A stretch of DNA of 64,000 nt from positions 1,613,015 through 1,677,014 of the forward strand of contig JACQXA010000004.1 of the NCBI GenBank assembly GCA_016208975.1, read 5' to 3'. The notes beneath the pieces were generated by a model, which saw nothing but the letters and a program-made list of their open reading frames with translations, was not told where the DNA came from and ran no database searches. Positions 44,932-53,553 of this stretch are shown one piece after another. The translations under genes and the position numbers were made by a program. The first letter of the stretch is position 1, and every line of letters begins with the position of its first letter. The stretch is from Nitrospinota bacterium. GTDB lineage: Bacteria; Nitrospinota_A; UBA7883; JACRLM01.

Positions 44932-46316
44932 TTCACAACTCCGGATATCTGGAACTGTCTTTTGGCGCCCGGGCCGCCAACCCCCTTTTTAAGGTCTTCA
45001 ATCCATTTATCCCGCCAGCTCTTCGTTATTTTCATATGGTACGGGCCGTGGGCTAAAGACTCCTCCATGTTTTTCAGGTCAACAGCCGTTTCAGAATGGC
45101 TTTTTTCCGTAACGCCCTCTATTTTTACCGACCAGCCGCCGTTCTCCATCTCCACCACAAGCTTGGTGAGCGCCAGCCCTTCGGGCGTTGTTACCCCCAT
45201 GTGGGAGGCTATCCAGCCCGGCGCGGGATGTATCCTGCTCTGGTTGAACAAGGCCAGGGAGTTTTTCTGGTCCAGATACTCCCCAACCCGGGCCCGCCAC
45301 ACTTTTTCCTCTTCATCGGCCCCCGCGGCCATAAGCCTGGCCTGTCCCAGCGTTTTCTTGGAGGCCACTATCATGTATTCAATGAAACCCATGGCCCCCA
45401 GGCAAACAATCCAAATGCCCACCACCATGGCCGCCGTGGCCTTGAGCATTTTTGCCCGCATGGGCCTGCGCTGGACGTCCCTGGGCACAAGGTTGCTTTC
45501 GTTGTGGGGCGGTATCCGGAGCGCTTCGCCAATCCAGAAACCTTTGTGCATTTCCACCTGCGCCGGTTGCGACGGCACATCTATCTGGGCCGACACCTGC
45601 TCTATAAAATCCGCCGTGAAATCGCCGAAGAAAAGCACCCGGTCCGCCGCGGCCCCGAACTGCTGTTTGGCGAAAAGGATGGAGCGGTTCAGCTCCCGGC
45701 CGGTGCGGGCCAGGTCCGCCCCTTCGGACTCGTCGTAGTCCAGGAACCGTTCGAAAAGCACCGAGCCATCGGCCTTGCCCACCACCAGCGCCAGCTTATC
45801 CGCCGTGGCGGTTACAAGCCCCACCATCTCGTTGGGCTCCATTTTCAATTTCGTAAGCTGGCGGGCCATCACCGGCCCGATGGGATAAATCTGCAACGGC
45901 GTAAGTTTCAGCTCCTCGCAGGCGAAAAGTAAGCCGGTTAAAAAATCTTTTTCCAGCGTGTAGGCCAAAATGGCAAGGCCCCCTTTGGGCGATTTGGCCT
46001 TGGTATAGCTGTGAAGCAGGTTTGCGCCCGGTTTTTCCTGAACCACCTTGCGGGCCAGGAATATTTTAAGGTCTTTGGCGGAAAGCTCCGGGGCCTGGAT
46101 GAATAAATGGTCCATAGCTTCGTCTTCCATGACGAAACTTATGTATATCCCCTTGTAGCTTAACGCGGAAACGGCCTGGGTGATGGCCCTGCCCAGCGAA
46201 TGCTGGTCTGTCACTGGGTCGGGCAATTCCCAATAGCCGGTCTGCTCCCCACGGTGATACGTGGCGGCCCGGAACTGCCCGTTAAAAAGGCTTACCCCAA
46301 GGATGTTGAGTTTCAT
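44928..46316 (-). CDS. mshI: MshI-like protein (PilM-like N-terminus fused to PilN-like C-terminus)
   Basis: A 462-residue protein. The N-terminal half resembles the actin-like PilM fold (about 1-265). A membrane helix at about 300-320 and a PilN-like periplasmic domain follow. This fused form matches MshI of MSHA pili. Its ribosome-binding site (AAGGG, 7 bases before ATG) lies inside the end of the broken hicA gene, 3 bases upstream, showing how tightly the toxin-antitoxin module sits in the operon. Confidence 0.78.
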   Translation of the reverse strand: MKLNILGVSLFNGQFRAATYHRGEQTGYWELPDPVTDQHSLGRAITQAVSALSYKGIYISFVMEDEAMDHLFIQAPELSAKDLKIFLARKVVQEKPGANLLHSYTKAKSPKGGLAILAYTLEKDFLTGLLFACEELKLTPLQIYPIGPVMARQLTKLKMEPNEMVGLVTATADKLALVVGKADGSVLFERFLDYDESEGADLARTGRELNRSILFAKQQFGAAADRVLFFGDFTADFIEQVSAQIDVPSQPAQVEMHKGFWIGEALRIPPHNESNLVPRDVQRRPMRAKMLKATAAMVVGIWIVCLGAMGFIEYMIVASKKTLGQARLMAAGADEEEKVWRARVGEYLDQKNSLALFNQSRIHPAPGWIASHMGVTTPEGLALTKLVVEMENGGWSVKIEGVTEKSHSETAVDLKNMEESLAHGPYHMKITKSWRDKWIEDLKKGVGGPGAKRQFQISGVVK

Positions 46317-46319
46317 CGA

Positions 46320-46544
46320 TCAACCCTTAAGAAACTCATCTGGGGTTATTCCGGCTTGAAGTAATATGGCGCGCAATGTTCCCTCTGGCATGTCACCGGG
46401 ATGGTTTGGGATGGTTGTGCATCTTTGGGACATCTAATTGAACCAGATTTCATGGTTTCCAGCCGCATTCCTGTAGAAAACAAATCCACAACCCTTTAGT
46501 CTCCGTACAATCCGCTTGCAGTTGAAGCCGGAGAGACGTCCCAT
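46320..46544 (-). pseudogene. hicA: HicA toxin gene interrupted by an in-frame TAG
   Basis: The frame starts at ATG 46544 and reads GRLSGFNCKRIVRRLKGCGF...AAGNHEIWFN, then TAG at 46436-46434. It resumes in the same frame with TTIPNHPGDMPEGTLRAILLQAGITPDEFLKG and ends TGA at 46320. Ignoring the TAG it is a complete HicA-type double-stranded RNA-binding mRNA interferase of about 73 residues. The active-site histidine lies in GNHEIW. Only one base change separates it from an intact gene. It overlaps the hicB stop by one base. Confidence 0.85.
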
Positions 46545-46765
46545 TATTCAGCGTTGACCACCAACTGGATATCCAGGCTGTCTGCCGCTTGTTGCATTTT
46601 AATGCTCTCGTGGATTTCGGCCCTGGCTTCCAGAAGTTTCCGGGCCACGTCCCGGGCGATCTCCATAGTTTCGGAAACGGTCCTTCCCTGCGCCACAAGG
46701 CCGGGCACATCTTCCGAAGTGGCCAGATAAACCCCCTTAAGGCCGCTCCTCCTTTTCATCGGCAT
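46544..46765 (-). CDS. hicB: HicB-like antitoxin
   Basis: A 73-residue protein with the HicB core: VYLATSEDVPGLVAQGRTVSETMEIARDVARKLLEARAEI. It is the partial RNase H-like fold that masks HicA. No C-terminal DNA-binding domain is visible. The start directly follows the stop of the upstream pseudopilin gene (TAA then ATG), and its own stop overlaps the hicA start. The antitoxin-first order and overlap are typical of a subset of hicBA loci. With the toxin broken, it may be a relic or may have been kept by its position in the operon. Confidence 0.85.
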   Translation of the reverse strand: MPMKRRSGLKGVYLATSEDVPGLVAQGRTVSETMEIARDVARKLLEARAEIHESIKMQQAADSLDIQLVVNAE

Positions 46766-47971
46766 TTACCGCCCCCAAACCGCCGGCGGGCCGGGGGAGA
46801 ACCAGAAACTGTCCGCCGCCGTTATGAAATAACTCTGCATCACCGTGGGGGTGGTGGCATTGTTATAAAGGTTAAGCCGGGTGTTCTGGAGCACGATAAG
46901 ATTCGCCATGGCGGAGGAGGCTATGGTTGTGGTGGCTGTCTCCGTGTCCAGGTTGTAGTAGGTATCGGATGATAAATCAACATCCACGTCCACGGTGCCG
47001 GAACCGGAGGTGTAGCCCGCCGGAAGCGTCATGGTTACACTTACAAGAGTCGTTGCGGTGAGCGGCCCCAGCGGCGTGCCCGCGCCAGTGATGAATCCGC
47101 CGCTACCGGCGTTAGCGTTGGCCACTGTTCCGAAAGTGGTGGCGCCGGAAGATATGGATACGCTGATAGGCGTCCCCAGCGAGTCCGGCATGTTTGTCTG
47201 GAATGCGTAAACGTTATAACGCAAAGCGCCTATGGTAAGGTTTGCGGTGGCGCTGGCGTTAATGGTCATAACCGTTTGCGCGGTTCCCGTAGCCGCCGAA
47301 ACGAAACTGGTCCTCCCGCTGGCCGTGCTGGCTCTGTTGCTCAAGGCCACGGCGTTGAAAAACTGTTCCAGGTTTATCCGTTGTATCCGCACCTGTTTGG
47401 CCTGGTCGTTGGTGGAGATGCCATACGCTGAAAGGGCCGTGGGAGTGTTTTCGTCCCATGTCCACAGGGTGTCGAAAGTGGCGGTGGCCAATCCGCCGGA
47501 CGCAAGCCCGGTTAGGGTGGGGCCGATGCTGGAGATTATTATTATCCTGGGGCGCGTCCCCGCCGTTAGGGCGGAGGCCGTGGCGGATGTTTGCTGATAA
47601 GGTATAGCAGGGGTTACGCCATTGTCCCACAGATAATAGCGGGGCTGGTTGCGGTCGTTGGTGTTGACCTTTCCCACCGGCAACTGGACCTGGTCGGCTA
47701 TGGCCTGGTCCCAAATGGGCACTGCGGGAGCTCCTCCGGCGGCGGCCACGGCCGTTGTTCCGGGGATGGTGCGGTTTTGAAATATATGCTGTTCCAGCCC
47801 CTTGGCCAGGTTTTTCAGGCTTTGCTGTTCGGCGTCGCTTTCCGCCGAGGTGATGGCCTTTATCATGTCCGGCAGGATCATGGCCGCGATGATGGCCATC
47901 ACGGCCAGCACGCCGATAAGCTCGATCAACGTAAACCCTTGGCGTTTGGCGCCGGCGTTCCTTGTGCGCAT
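46766..47971 (-). CDS. Large type IV pilin-like protein (pseudopilin)
   Basis: A 401-residue protein with a class III signal: KRQG cleaved before FTLIELIGV, followed by the hydrophobic N-terminal helix. It is much longer than a typical minor pilin (150-200). The C-terminal domain is Ala/Thr/Gly-rich with many beta strands, so it may sit at the pilus tip, like MshO/PilY-type minor pilins. It is immediately upstream of hicB and mshI on the same strand, consistent with one transcript. Confidence 0.82.
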   Translation of the reverse strand: MRTRNAGAKRQGFTLIELIGVLAVMAIIAAMILPDMIKAITSAESDAEQQSLKNLAKGLEQHIFQNRTIPGTTAVAAAGGAPAVPIWDQAIADQVQLPVGKVNTNDRNQPRYYLWDNGVTPAIPYQQTSATASALTAGTRPRIIIISSIGPTLTGLASGGLATATFDTLWTWDENTPTALSAYGISTNDQAKQVRIQRINLEQFFNAVALSNRASTASGRTSFVSAATGTAQTVMTINASATANLTIGALRYNVYAFQTNMPDSLGTPISVSISSGATTFGTVANANAGSGGFITGAGTPLGPLTATTLVSVTMTLPAGYTSGSGTVDVDVDLSSDTYYNLDTETATTTIASSAMANLIVLQNTRLNLYNNATTPTVMQSYFITAADSFWFSPGPPAVWGR

Positions 47972-48040
47972 TATATCCCGCTCGATTTTTTAACGGGCCC
48001 CGGCCCCGCGATGGGGGCCAGGGCTACATTCCGCCGAGTT

Positions 48041-48067
48041 TTAAAAATAACGGATTGCGCCGTTATT
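48041..48067 (-). terminator. Rho-independent terminator after the low-complexity secreted protein gene
   Basis: An 8-bp stem AATAACGG/CCGTTATT with a 6-base loop, followed on the minus strand by TTTTTAAAAC. The stop codon of the gene at 48063 lies in the stem. Its presence suggests that the downstream pseudopilin-hicBA-mshI-N genes have their own promoter. Confidence 0.65.
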
Positions 48068-48578
48068 TCTGGTGAATTGACTTAGGCTTCTGCCCGGGCT
48101 TCAAGGATGAGTCCGAAGTGGTTACCCCGCCAGGGGCCTTTACCGTGGACTTGGCCGGAGCAGGGGGGATAACCGTTGCGCCGCCAGCCGCGCCGCCCGT
48201 GGTGCTACCGCCGGTACTGCCGCCCGATGTGCCGCCAGAGGATGTAGAGCCGCCACTAGTGCTACCGCCCGAAGCGCCGCCCGTGGTGCCGCCAGCCGCG
48301 CCGCCCGTGGTGCTACCGCCGGTACTGCCGCCCGATGTGCCCCCGGAACTAGTGGATGAACCGCCGGAACCGCTGGAGGACGAGCCGCCATGGTCGTCTC
48401 CTTTATCATCACCTTTGTCGTCACGCTTGTCGTCACCCTTATCGTCTGACTTGTCATCGCCTTTGTCGTCCCTGGCGTAGGCCACCGAGGATATAGAGCC
48501 GGTATTCACGAAATAAAAAGCGGTGAATAGACACATTGCCAGCGCGATTGCGGGCCAGATTCCCTTGCCTTTACTCAT
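48063..48578 (-). CDS. Secreted low-complexity Asp/Lys and Gly/Ser/Thr-rich protein
   Basis: A 171-residue protein with a signal peptide (about 1-36, ending VAYA). A DDKGDDKSDDKGDD-type repeat (about 36-63) is followed by a Gly/Ser/Thr repeat (about 65-132) and a Pro/Lys-rich end. No conserved domain is recognised. It lies between mshG and the large pseudopilin, so a role on the cell surface or pilus is possible. It has a good ribosome-binding site (GGAGG, 7 bases before ATG) and its own terminator. Confidence 0.7.
   Translation of the reverse strand: MSKGKGIWPAIALAMCLFTAFYFVNTGSISSVAYARDDKGDDKSDDKGDDKRDDKGDDKGDDHGGSSSSGSGGSSTSSGGTSGGSTGGSTTGGAAGGTTGGASGGSTSGGSTSSGGTSGGSTGGSTTGGAAGGATVIPPAPAKSTVKAPGGVTTSDSSLKPGQKPKSIHQK
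48181..48231. repeat. Perfect 51-base direct repeat, copy A
   Basis: Identical to 48289-48339, with a period of 108 bases (36 codons) inside the low-complexity secreted protein gene. It encodes the repeated SGGSTGGSTTGGAAGG-type block. Such exact repeats suggest recent duplication and possible copy-number variation. Confidence 0.9.
48289..48339. repeat. Perfect 51-base direct repeat, copy B
   Basis: Second copy of the 51-base block at 48181-48231, in frame with it. The 57 bases between the copies encode similar Gly/Ser-rich sequence. Confidence 0.9.
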
Positions 48579-48669
48579 AGATAAGCCTCCAGAACCAGGG
48601 GGATAATTAGATTTGTCACGATATTATAATACAACATTGCCTTAAAAACGCCTGCATTTTCATTCGCCC

Positions 48670-49881
48670 TCATTTTTTCAGCCCGCCCAGAAGGCTCAAT
48701 ATCGGCATGAAAATGGCCAGCGCCGTGAAGCCTACCACTATTATCAGCGTCAGCATCACCGCAGGCTCCATGATCCCGAATATTTTCTTGATCCGCCGGG
48801 GGATCTCTTCGTTAAAATATTTGGCCACGTTGTCCAGGGCCGTGCCCAGGTCTCCGGTGGCTTCCCCCACCGCCAGCATGCGAAGGACTATCGGGGGCAT
48901 AAAGTTGGCTTTTGAAAAACTTTCAGAGAGGGTGACGCCCTCCTGCACATCCTTTTTCGCTTCCTGTACGGCTTTTTCCATCACCTTGTTCCCCACCAGC
49001 CCCTCGCAAAGCCCCAGGTTCTGCATTATCGGGATGCCGGAACGGAAAAGCGTGGCGAAATTCTGCGAGAACCGGGTAAGGGTGAACATAAGGTTCAACT
49101 CCCCGAACACCGGAAGATGCAGTTTACGCAGGTCATACCATAAGGCGAACCGGGGGAGACGTCTGCGAAGATACCGTATGGCCACCGGTGTCCCCATGGC
49201 GCCTATCAGCCACATCCACCAGGTGTTCACGAAAAACGTGCTTACCCCCATCACCACCCGGGTGGGCATGGGGAGGTCCAGGTTCAGCGCCACCAGTATG
49301 GTGATAAACCTTGGCACCACGAAAGTGAAAAGGATGGTTATGAATATCACCAGGAATATAAGCACAGCCGAGGGGTATATGGTGGCCTGTTTGATGTCGG
49401 ATATAAGTTTGTCCAGCCACTCCAGGTAACGGGTAAGCTCCCGGAAAGTCTCCGGCAAAGAGCCGCTTTGCTCCCCGGCCTGGATCATGCTCATCATCTG
49501 CTCGGAGAACATGGCCGGATGGTTGGATACGGCCTCGTAGAACGAATAGCCAGCTTCTATGTTGCGGGCCACGTCGGAGAGGATCTCCCGCATGTACAGG
49601 TTGGGCGCGTCTTTTGAGAGGGTCTTGATGGTTTCCAGAAGGCTCACACCGGCGGTGAGCAACGCCTCGGTCTGGATGCAGAAATCTATAACGTCCCGCC
49701 GTTTAAGTTTCTTTCGTTTTTTACCACCGCCAGCGGCGGCCTTCCCCTTTTCCCCCGCCTCCAGCAGAAAATATCCTATCTCCGCCAGCTTGCTTTCCAG
49801 CGCGGTCTCGTCCATGGCGGCCATAACGCCGGATACACTCTGGCCGGAGCCGTCCACCGCCCTGTACTGGAAATCCGGCAT
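48670..49881 (-). CDS. mshG: Type IV pilus/T2SS inner-membrane platform protein (MshG/GspF/PilC)
   Basis: A 403-residue membrane protein with two T2SSF domains (about 67-190 and 270-392). Its three hydrophobic segments include KQATIYPSAVLIFLVIF and the final VMLTLIIVVGFTALAIF. Family motifs such as EAGYSFYEAVSNHPAMFSE and SGIPIMQNL are present. It assembles pilin with the ATPase encoded 48 bases upstream. Confidence 0.93.
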   Translation of the reverse strand: MPDFQYRAVDGSGQSVSGVMAAMDETALESKLAEIGYFLLEAGEKGKAAAGGGKKRKKLKRRDVIDFCIQTEALLTAGVSLLETIKTLSKDAPNLYMREILSDVARNIEAGYSFYEAVSNHPAMFSEQMMSMIQAGEQSGSLPETFRELTRYLEWLDKLISDIKQATIYPSAVLIFLVIFITILFTFVVPRFITILVALNLDLPMPTRVVMGVSTFFVNTWWMWLIGAMGTPVAIRYLRRRLPRFALWYDLRKLHLPVFGELNLMFTLTRFSQNFATLFRSGIPIMQNLGLCEGLVGNKVMEKAVQEAKKDVQEGVTLSESFSKANFMPPIVLRMLAVGEATGDLGTALDNVAKYFNEEIPRRIKKIFGIMEPAVMLTLIIVVGFTALAIFMPILSLLGGLKK

Positions 49882-49929
49882 TGTTCAACTCCCGGTTATC
49901 ATTCGCGGCATGGCGGCGGCTCCATGGGA

Positions 49930-51606
49930 TCAGCTCTTTATCACCCGCACCACCTCTTCTACGGTGGTTACGCCGGATAGGGCCTTTGAAAGCCCGTCGT
50001 CGTACATGGATTTGGTGCCCAGCTCCTGGGCAAGGTTTTTCAGCTCGTTTATGCCCGCACGGTTGACAATGAGGTCGTGGAAGTCCTCGGTGATCCTCAA
50101 TACTTCATATATGCCCAACCGGCCACGGTACCCTGTGCCGGAGCATTCCTTGCACCCGGCTCCCCGGAAAAGCTCCAGCGGAGCCCCCTGGGGCAGTTTT
50201 ATGTCCAGCCCAGCGATGACCCTTTCCGGGTTGTCCACCAGCTCCTTGCAGGCGGGGCATATCTTGCGCACCAGCCGCTGGCCCAGGATGCAGGATAGCG
50301 AGGCGGCCAGCAGGAAAGGCTCCACCCCCATGTCCACCAGGCGGGGTATGGCGCCCACGGCGTCGTTGGTGTGCAGGGTGGAAAGCACCAGGTGGCCGGT
50401 GAGGGCCGCCCGCACCGCCAGCTCGGCGGTTTCCTGGTCGCGGATTTCGCCCACCATTATCACGTCCGGGTCCTGCCTCAGCAGGGCCCGCAGGCCAGAG
50501 GCGAAGGTCATGCCTATGTCGGCGTTCACCTGGGTCTGGCGGATGATGGGTAGCTGGTATTCGATAGGGTCTTCCAGCGTGAAAACGCTTTTTTCGAGAC
50601 TGTTCACCATGCCCAGCCCCGCGTACAGCGTGCTGGTTTTACCGCTACCGGTTGGGCCTGTGACAAGGATGATGCCGTAAGGCAGGTTAACCGCGTCGGT
50701 GAAGGTTTTCTCGTCATGGTCCGAAAACCCCAAAGACTTTAGTATCAGCCGCACGTTTTCCTTGTCCAGCACCCTTATGACGATATTCTCGCCATGGTTC
50801 GTGGGAAGGGTGGAAAGGCGCAGGTCTATCTGCCGCAGGCCCATCTGGAATGTTATCCTGCCATCCTGCGGAAGCCGTTTTTCGGTGACGTTTAGCCCGC
50901 CCATTATCTTGAACCGGGCCGTCACCGCCGCCTGCAGGGGCTTGGGCATCAGCACTTCCTGGCGCATTACCCCGTCCACCCGCATCCTGATACGCACTAT
51001 CTTTTCGTCCGGCTCCACATGGATGTCCGTGGCGCGGTTCTTCACCGCCAGGGCAACTATCTGGTCCACCAGCCGGATCATTGGGGCCTCTTCGCCCGCG
51101 TCTTCCCCCAAGGCTGTGGCGCGGTTTAAAATCTGGTCCATGGTGGTCTCGATGGAGCCGCCCTGGGCATAGTGGCGCTCGATGGACTCCATGATGTCCT
51201 GCTCCGGGGCGGTCACCACGTCCACCTTAAGCCCCGAGGCCTCCTCCACCGCGTCTATGGCCACCACGTTGAGGGTGTCCACCATGGCAAGGATCAGCGT
51301 GTCCCCTTCTTTGGAAATGGGCATAAGCTGATAGCGCTTGGCCATTTCGTAGGGGACCAGTTTGATGACGTCAGGCTCGATGACGGAGGTTTTAAGGTTG
51401 ACCACCTCCGCCTGGGTTTCCTGGGCGAGGACCGAGGCGATGATTTCCTGGGTGACAAAGCCAAGCCGCTCCAGCGCGTCTCCCAGGTAAATCCCCATGC
51501 GTTTCTGTTCGCGCAGGGCAAGGTTTAGCTGGGCCTCGGAGACAAGACCGGCCTCCAGAAGGCGCTGGCCCAAGGGCTTTGTCTTTTTCTTCGTGTCTGT
51601 GGCCAT
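49930..51606 (-). CDS. mshE: Type IV pilus assembly ATPase (MshE/PilB/GspE)
   Basis: A 558-residue hexameric ATPase. An N-terminal MshEN-type domain (about 1-150) may bind cyclic di-GMP as in MshE. Walker A is GPTGSGKTST, the Asp and His boxes follow, and Walker B is in VIMVGEIRDQETAE. A zinc site has two CxxC pairs (CPACKEL, CKECSGTGYRG). It powers pilus extension. It is separated from the pilin gene by a terminator. Confidence 0.94.
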   Translation of the reverse strand: MATDTKKKTKPLGQRLLEAGLVSEAQLNLALREQKRMGIYLGDALERLGFVTQEIIASVLAQETQAEVVNLKTSVIEPDVIKLVPYEMAKRYQLMPISKEGDTLILAMVDTLNVVAIDAVEEASGLKVDVVTAPEQDIMESIERHYAQGGSIETTMDQILNRATALGEDAGEEAPMIRLVDQIVALAVKNRATDIHVEPDEKIVRIRMRVDGVMRQEVLMPKPLQAAVTARFKIMGGLNVTEKRLPQDGRITFQMGLRQIDLRLSTLPTNHGENIVIRVLDKENVRLILKSLGFSDHDEKTFTDAVNLPYGIILVTGPTGSGKTSTLYAGLGMVNSLEKSVFTLEDPIEYQLPIIRQTQVNADIGMTFASGLRALLRQDPDVIMVGEIRDQETAELAVRAALTGHLVLSTLHTNDAVGAIPRLVDMGVEPFLLAASLSCILGQRLVRKICPACKELVDNPERVIAGLDIKLPQGAPLELFRGAGCKECSGTGYRGRLGIYEVLRITEDFHDLIVNRAGINELKNLAQELGTKSMYDDGLSKALSGVTTVEEVVRVIKS

Positions 51607-51710
51607 AAATCTAACCGGTATGTTGTGATTGATAAACGGTTAGCCGTTTCAAACGCTTAAGGCATATTATTTAAAAATATAGCTTAACTTCCCGGCAAAA
51701 TCATCATTTA

Positions 51711-51745
51711 AAAAAAGGCGGGAGGCCAATGTCCTCCCGCCTTTT
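51711..51745 (-). terminator. Rho-independent terminator after the pilin gene
   Basis: A 13-bp perfect stem (AAAAGGCGGGAGG with CCTCCCGCCTTTT), a 7-base loop and T residues on the minus strand side. It lies 16 bases beyond the pilin stop, so mshE is probably transcribed separately, or by readthrough. Confidence 0.92.
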
Positions 51746-51761
51746 CAATGTCGCGCTACCG

Positions 51762-52376
51762 CTAGTTGTGGGCAATGTAAATGTACATGTTGCCCGTGGC
51801 CGAATCCCACTTCACTTTTCCGCGGGACTGGTGGGCGCTACCGGTCTTGGTCAGGCCGGAGTCCAATATGTCGTCCACCCTCTCAAACTCGGACTGGGCC
51901 ACGCCGGCGAATACCAGCGCCACAACCTGGTTTGTGGTGGCCATGTCGCCCGTGCCATCGTCGCTCAAATCGAAACCCGTGGCGTTGGTGGCGGCGACAG
52001 CCGTGGTGCCGGCGGCGGTGCTGATGGTAAGGCCGGTGCCGATGGCGGGGCTGGTGGTATATGGGATGTACGGGCCGCGCCACCTGGTCCAAAGCCCGGC
52101 GGTGCCGCCGGAAGCGGTCAATTCCGATTCAAACGAAGCATCGGTGGCGTTGAGGGCTCCCGCGGCGGTGAGGCTCTGCAGAGAGCCGATGTCTTTGTAC
52201 CACTTGGCCACGCCGGAAGCGAAGGTGTTCACCTCGGCGGAGGCGCGGGTGGCTTTAGAATCGGCGATAACCTCGAATATCTTCGGGGCGACCATGGCGG
52301 CTAATATGCTTATCACCGCCAGAACGCCTATCATTTCTATCAGGGTGAAACCTCGATTGCTCCTCAACATTTCCAA
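51762..52376 (-). CDS. Type IV pilin / GspG-like major pseudopilin
   Basis: A 204-residue prepilin: MLRSNRG cleaved before FTLIEMIGVLAVISILAAM. The globular domain is Ala/Thr/Gly-rich. A strong sigma-70-like promoter lies upstream and a perfect terminator downstream, as expected for an abundantly made major pilin. It is the best candidate for the main pilus subunit in this locus. Confidence 0.88.
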   Translation of the reverse strand: MEMLRSNRGFTLIEMIGVLAVISILAAMVAPKIFEVIADSKATRASAEVNTFASGVAKWYKDIGSLQSLTAAGALNATDASFESELTASGGTAGLWTRWRGPYIPYTTSPAIGTGLTISTAAGTTAVAATNATGFDLSDDGTGDMATTNQVVALVFAGVAQSEFERVDDILDSGLTKTGSAHQSRGKVKWDSATGNMYIYIAHN

Positions 52377-52540
52377 AATTCTCCATAGATTAGGGGGGTT
52401 AATGGACTATATCAGGTCGGGCGGGCAAAAACCTTTTCGCGTTCCGGCAATTTCGGCTTACCACGCCTGCGGCGCCAAGTTCATGTCACGCAAAATCTTA
52501 ACGAGCGTAACATAACGATGTATTTTCCCTTATTATTAGT

Positions 52541-52569
52541 TTTTTATCAAAGAAAGCTTGTTATGTCAA
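52541..52569 (-). promoter_or_regulatory. Candidate sigma-70 promoter for the pilin gene
   Basis: On the minus strand: a perfect TTGACA (52569-52564), a 17-base spacer, TAAAAA (52546-52541). The surrounding sequence is AT-rich. No sigma-54 GG-N10-GC pair was found, although many pilin genes use sigma-54. Confidence 0.6.
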
Positions 52570-52619
52570 TGAAAATCAAGACTATTTCCAGCGTTAAGCA
52601 AATGGACAAATGGCCGAAA

Positions 52620-52647
52620 ACATGTAGATATTTGTAATCTTACATGT
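52620..52647. promoter_or_regulatory. Palindrome upstream of the pilin promoter
   Basis: ACATGTA and TACATGT, 14 bases apart, with inner GAT/ATC also matching. It lies about 50 bases upstream of the pilin -35 box, a position suited to an activator. The regulator is unknown. Confidence 0.4.
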
Positions 52648-52839
52648 CAAATTATTGCAAATTATCCCATAGTCGTTTTATTTGAAGGGGTTTCCGCCAC
52701 GAATTTGGGCCCTTCCATCGGCGCCATCCTTATTTTCCAATTTCCACATGTCATCCGGCGGGAATTTCATTACAATGAGTTTGGCTCGGCCGGTCGAGCT
52801 TGTTTAAGTAGAGTGGTTTTGAAAATTTTTTTAAGGGCG

Positions 52840-53553
52840 ATGAAGAAAACCGTAATACGATTTAGCCCGTCGGAGCGATGGTTCCATAACACGGTGATGT
52901 TCACCTTTGTGTTTTTGCTCATTACCGGCCTGGTCATGGTTTTACACAACCTTTTGGGGATGCGGAACGAATCCAGGGAGTTCCTTTCCATTTCCCACCG
53001 TTTAATGTCCGTGGTCTTCATTGTGGGGCCTGTGACGGCATTTTTACTGGGGAACAAGAAAGTCTGGCGCGAGAATTTCAAAATATTGACCACCTGGGGC
53101 CGGGAAGACACCCAATGGGTTCGCAACATACCGTTCAAGGCCATCAGGAAGGGGATAGACCTTCCGCCGGAAGACAAGTTCAACCCCGGCCAGAAAATTT
53201 GGGCGGGTATTGCCATTACAGGGTCGGTCACGCTGGTGGTGAGCGGCGTGGTGATATGGATATTCGATTCGGCCATATTGTTCATATTCATACACACGCT
53301 CTTTACCGTATTGATGGCCATGTTTCTTTCGGGTCATGTTTACATGGCGCTTATAAATCCGGACACCAGGCCGGGGATAGGCTCCATAATAGACGGCGAG
53401 GTGGACGCCGACTGGGCCATGCGCCACCATCCCAAATGGATGGAGCGCCGGGCCAGGGAGCGGGTTATGGAAAAAGTTTCCGCCATGGAGGCGCAGGAAG
53501 TTGATGCCTCCGCCGGTGGCGATGATGAAGGGATGGGTGGCAGTGCCGGATAA
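52840..53553 (+). CDS. Formate dehydrogenase gamma-like cytochrome b subunit
   Basis: A 237-residue di-heme cytochrome b membrane protein of the FdoI/FdnI-hydrogenase cytochrome b type. Four hydrophobic segments are visible, and haem-ligand histidines occur in SERWFHN, LSISHRLM, LFIFIHTL and SGHVYMAL. It passes electrons between the quinone pool and a periplasmic or membrane partner. No catalytic subunit gene is adjacent, so its partner is encoded elsewhere. The ATG at 52840 gives the family N-terminus. The open frame extends 5' to 52705 but that part is not conserved-looking. Confidence 0.78.
   Translation: MKKTVIRFSPSERWFHNTVMFTFVFLLITGLVMVLHNLLGMRNESREFLSISHRLMSVVFIVGPVTAFLLGNKKVWRENFKILTTWGREDTQWVRNIPFKAIRKGIDLPPEDKFNPGQKIWAGIAITGSVTLVVSGVVIWIFDSAILFIFIHTLFTVLMAMFLSGHVYMALINPDTRPGIGSIIDGEVDADWAMRHHPKWMERRARERVMEKVSAMEAQEVDASAGGDDEGMGGSAG

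Larger units (their letters stand above)
52377..52839. other. AT-rich divergent intergenic region (pilin / cytochrome b)
   Basis: No gene is supported. It contains the pilin promoter (52541-52569), a palindrome (52620-52647), and a TACAAT at 52771-52776 that could serve as a -10 for the cytochrome b gene. The 5' leader of the pilin transcript would be about 160 bases. Confidence 0.6.

Noticed and set aside
52705-52839. N-terminal extension of the cytochrome b gene
   Set aside because: No conserved sequence in the extension; the ATG at 52840 gives a normal family N-terminus.
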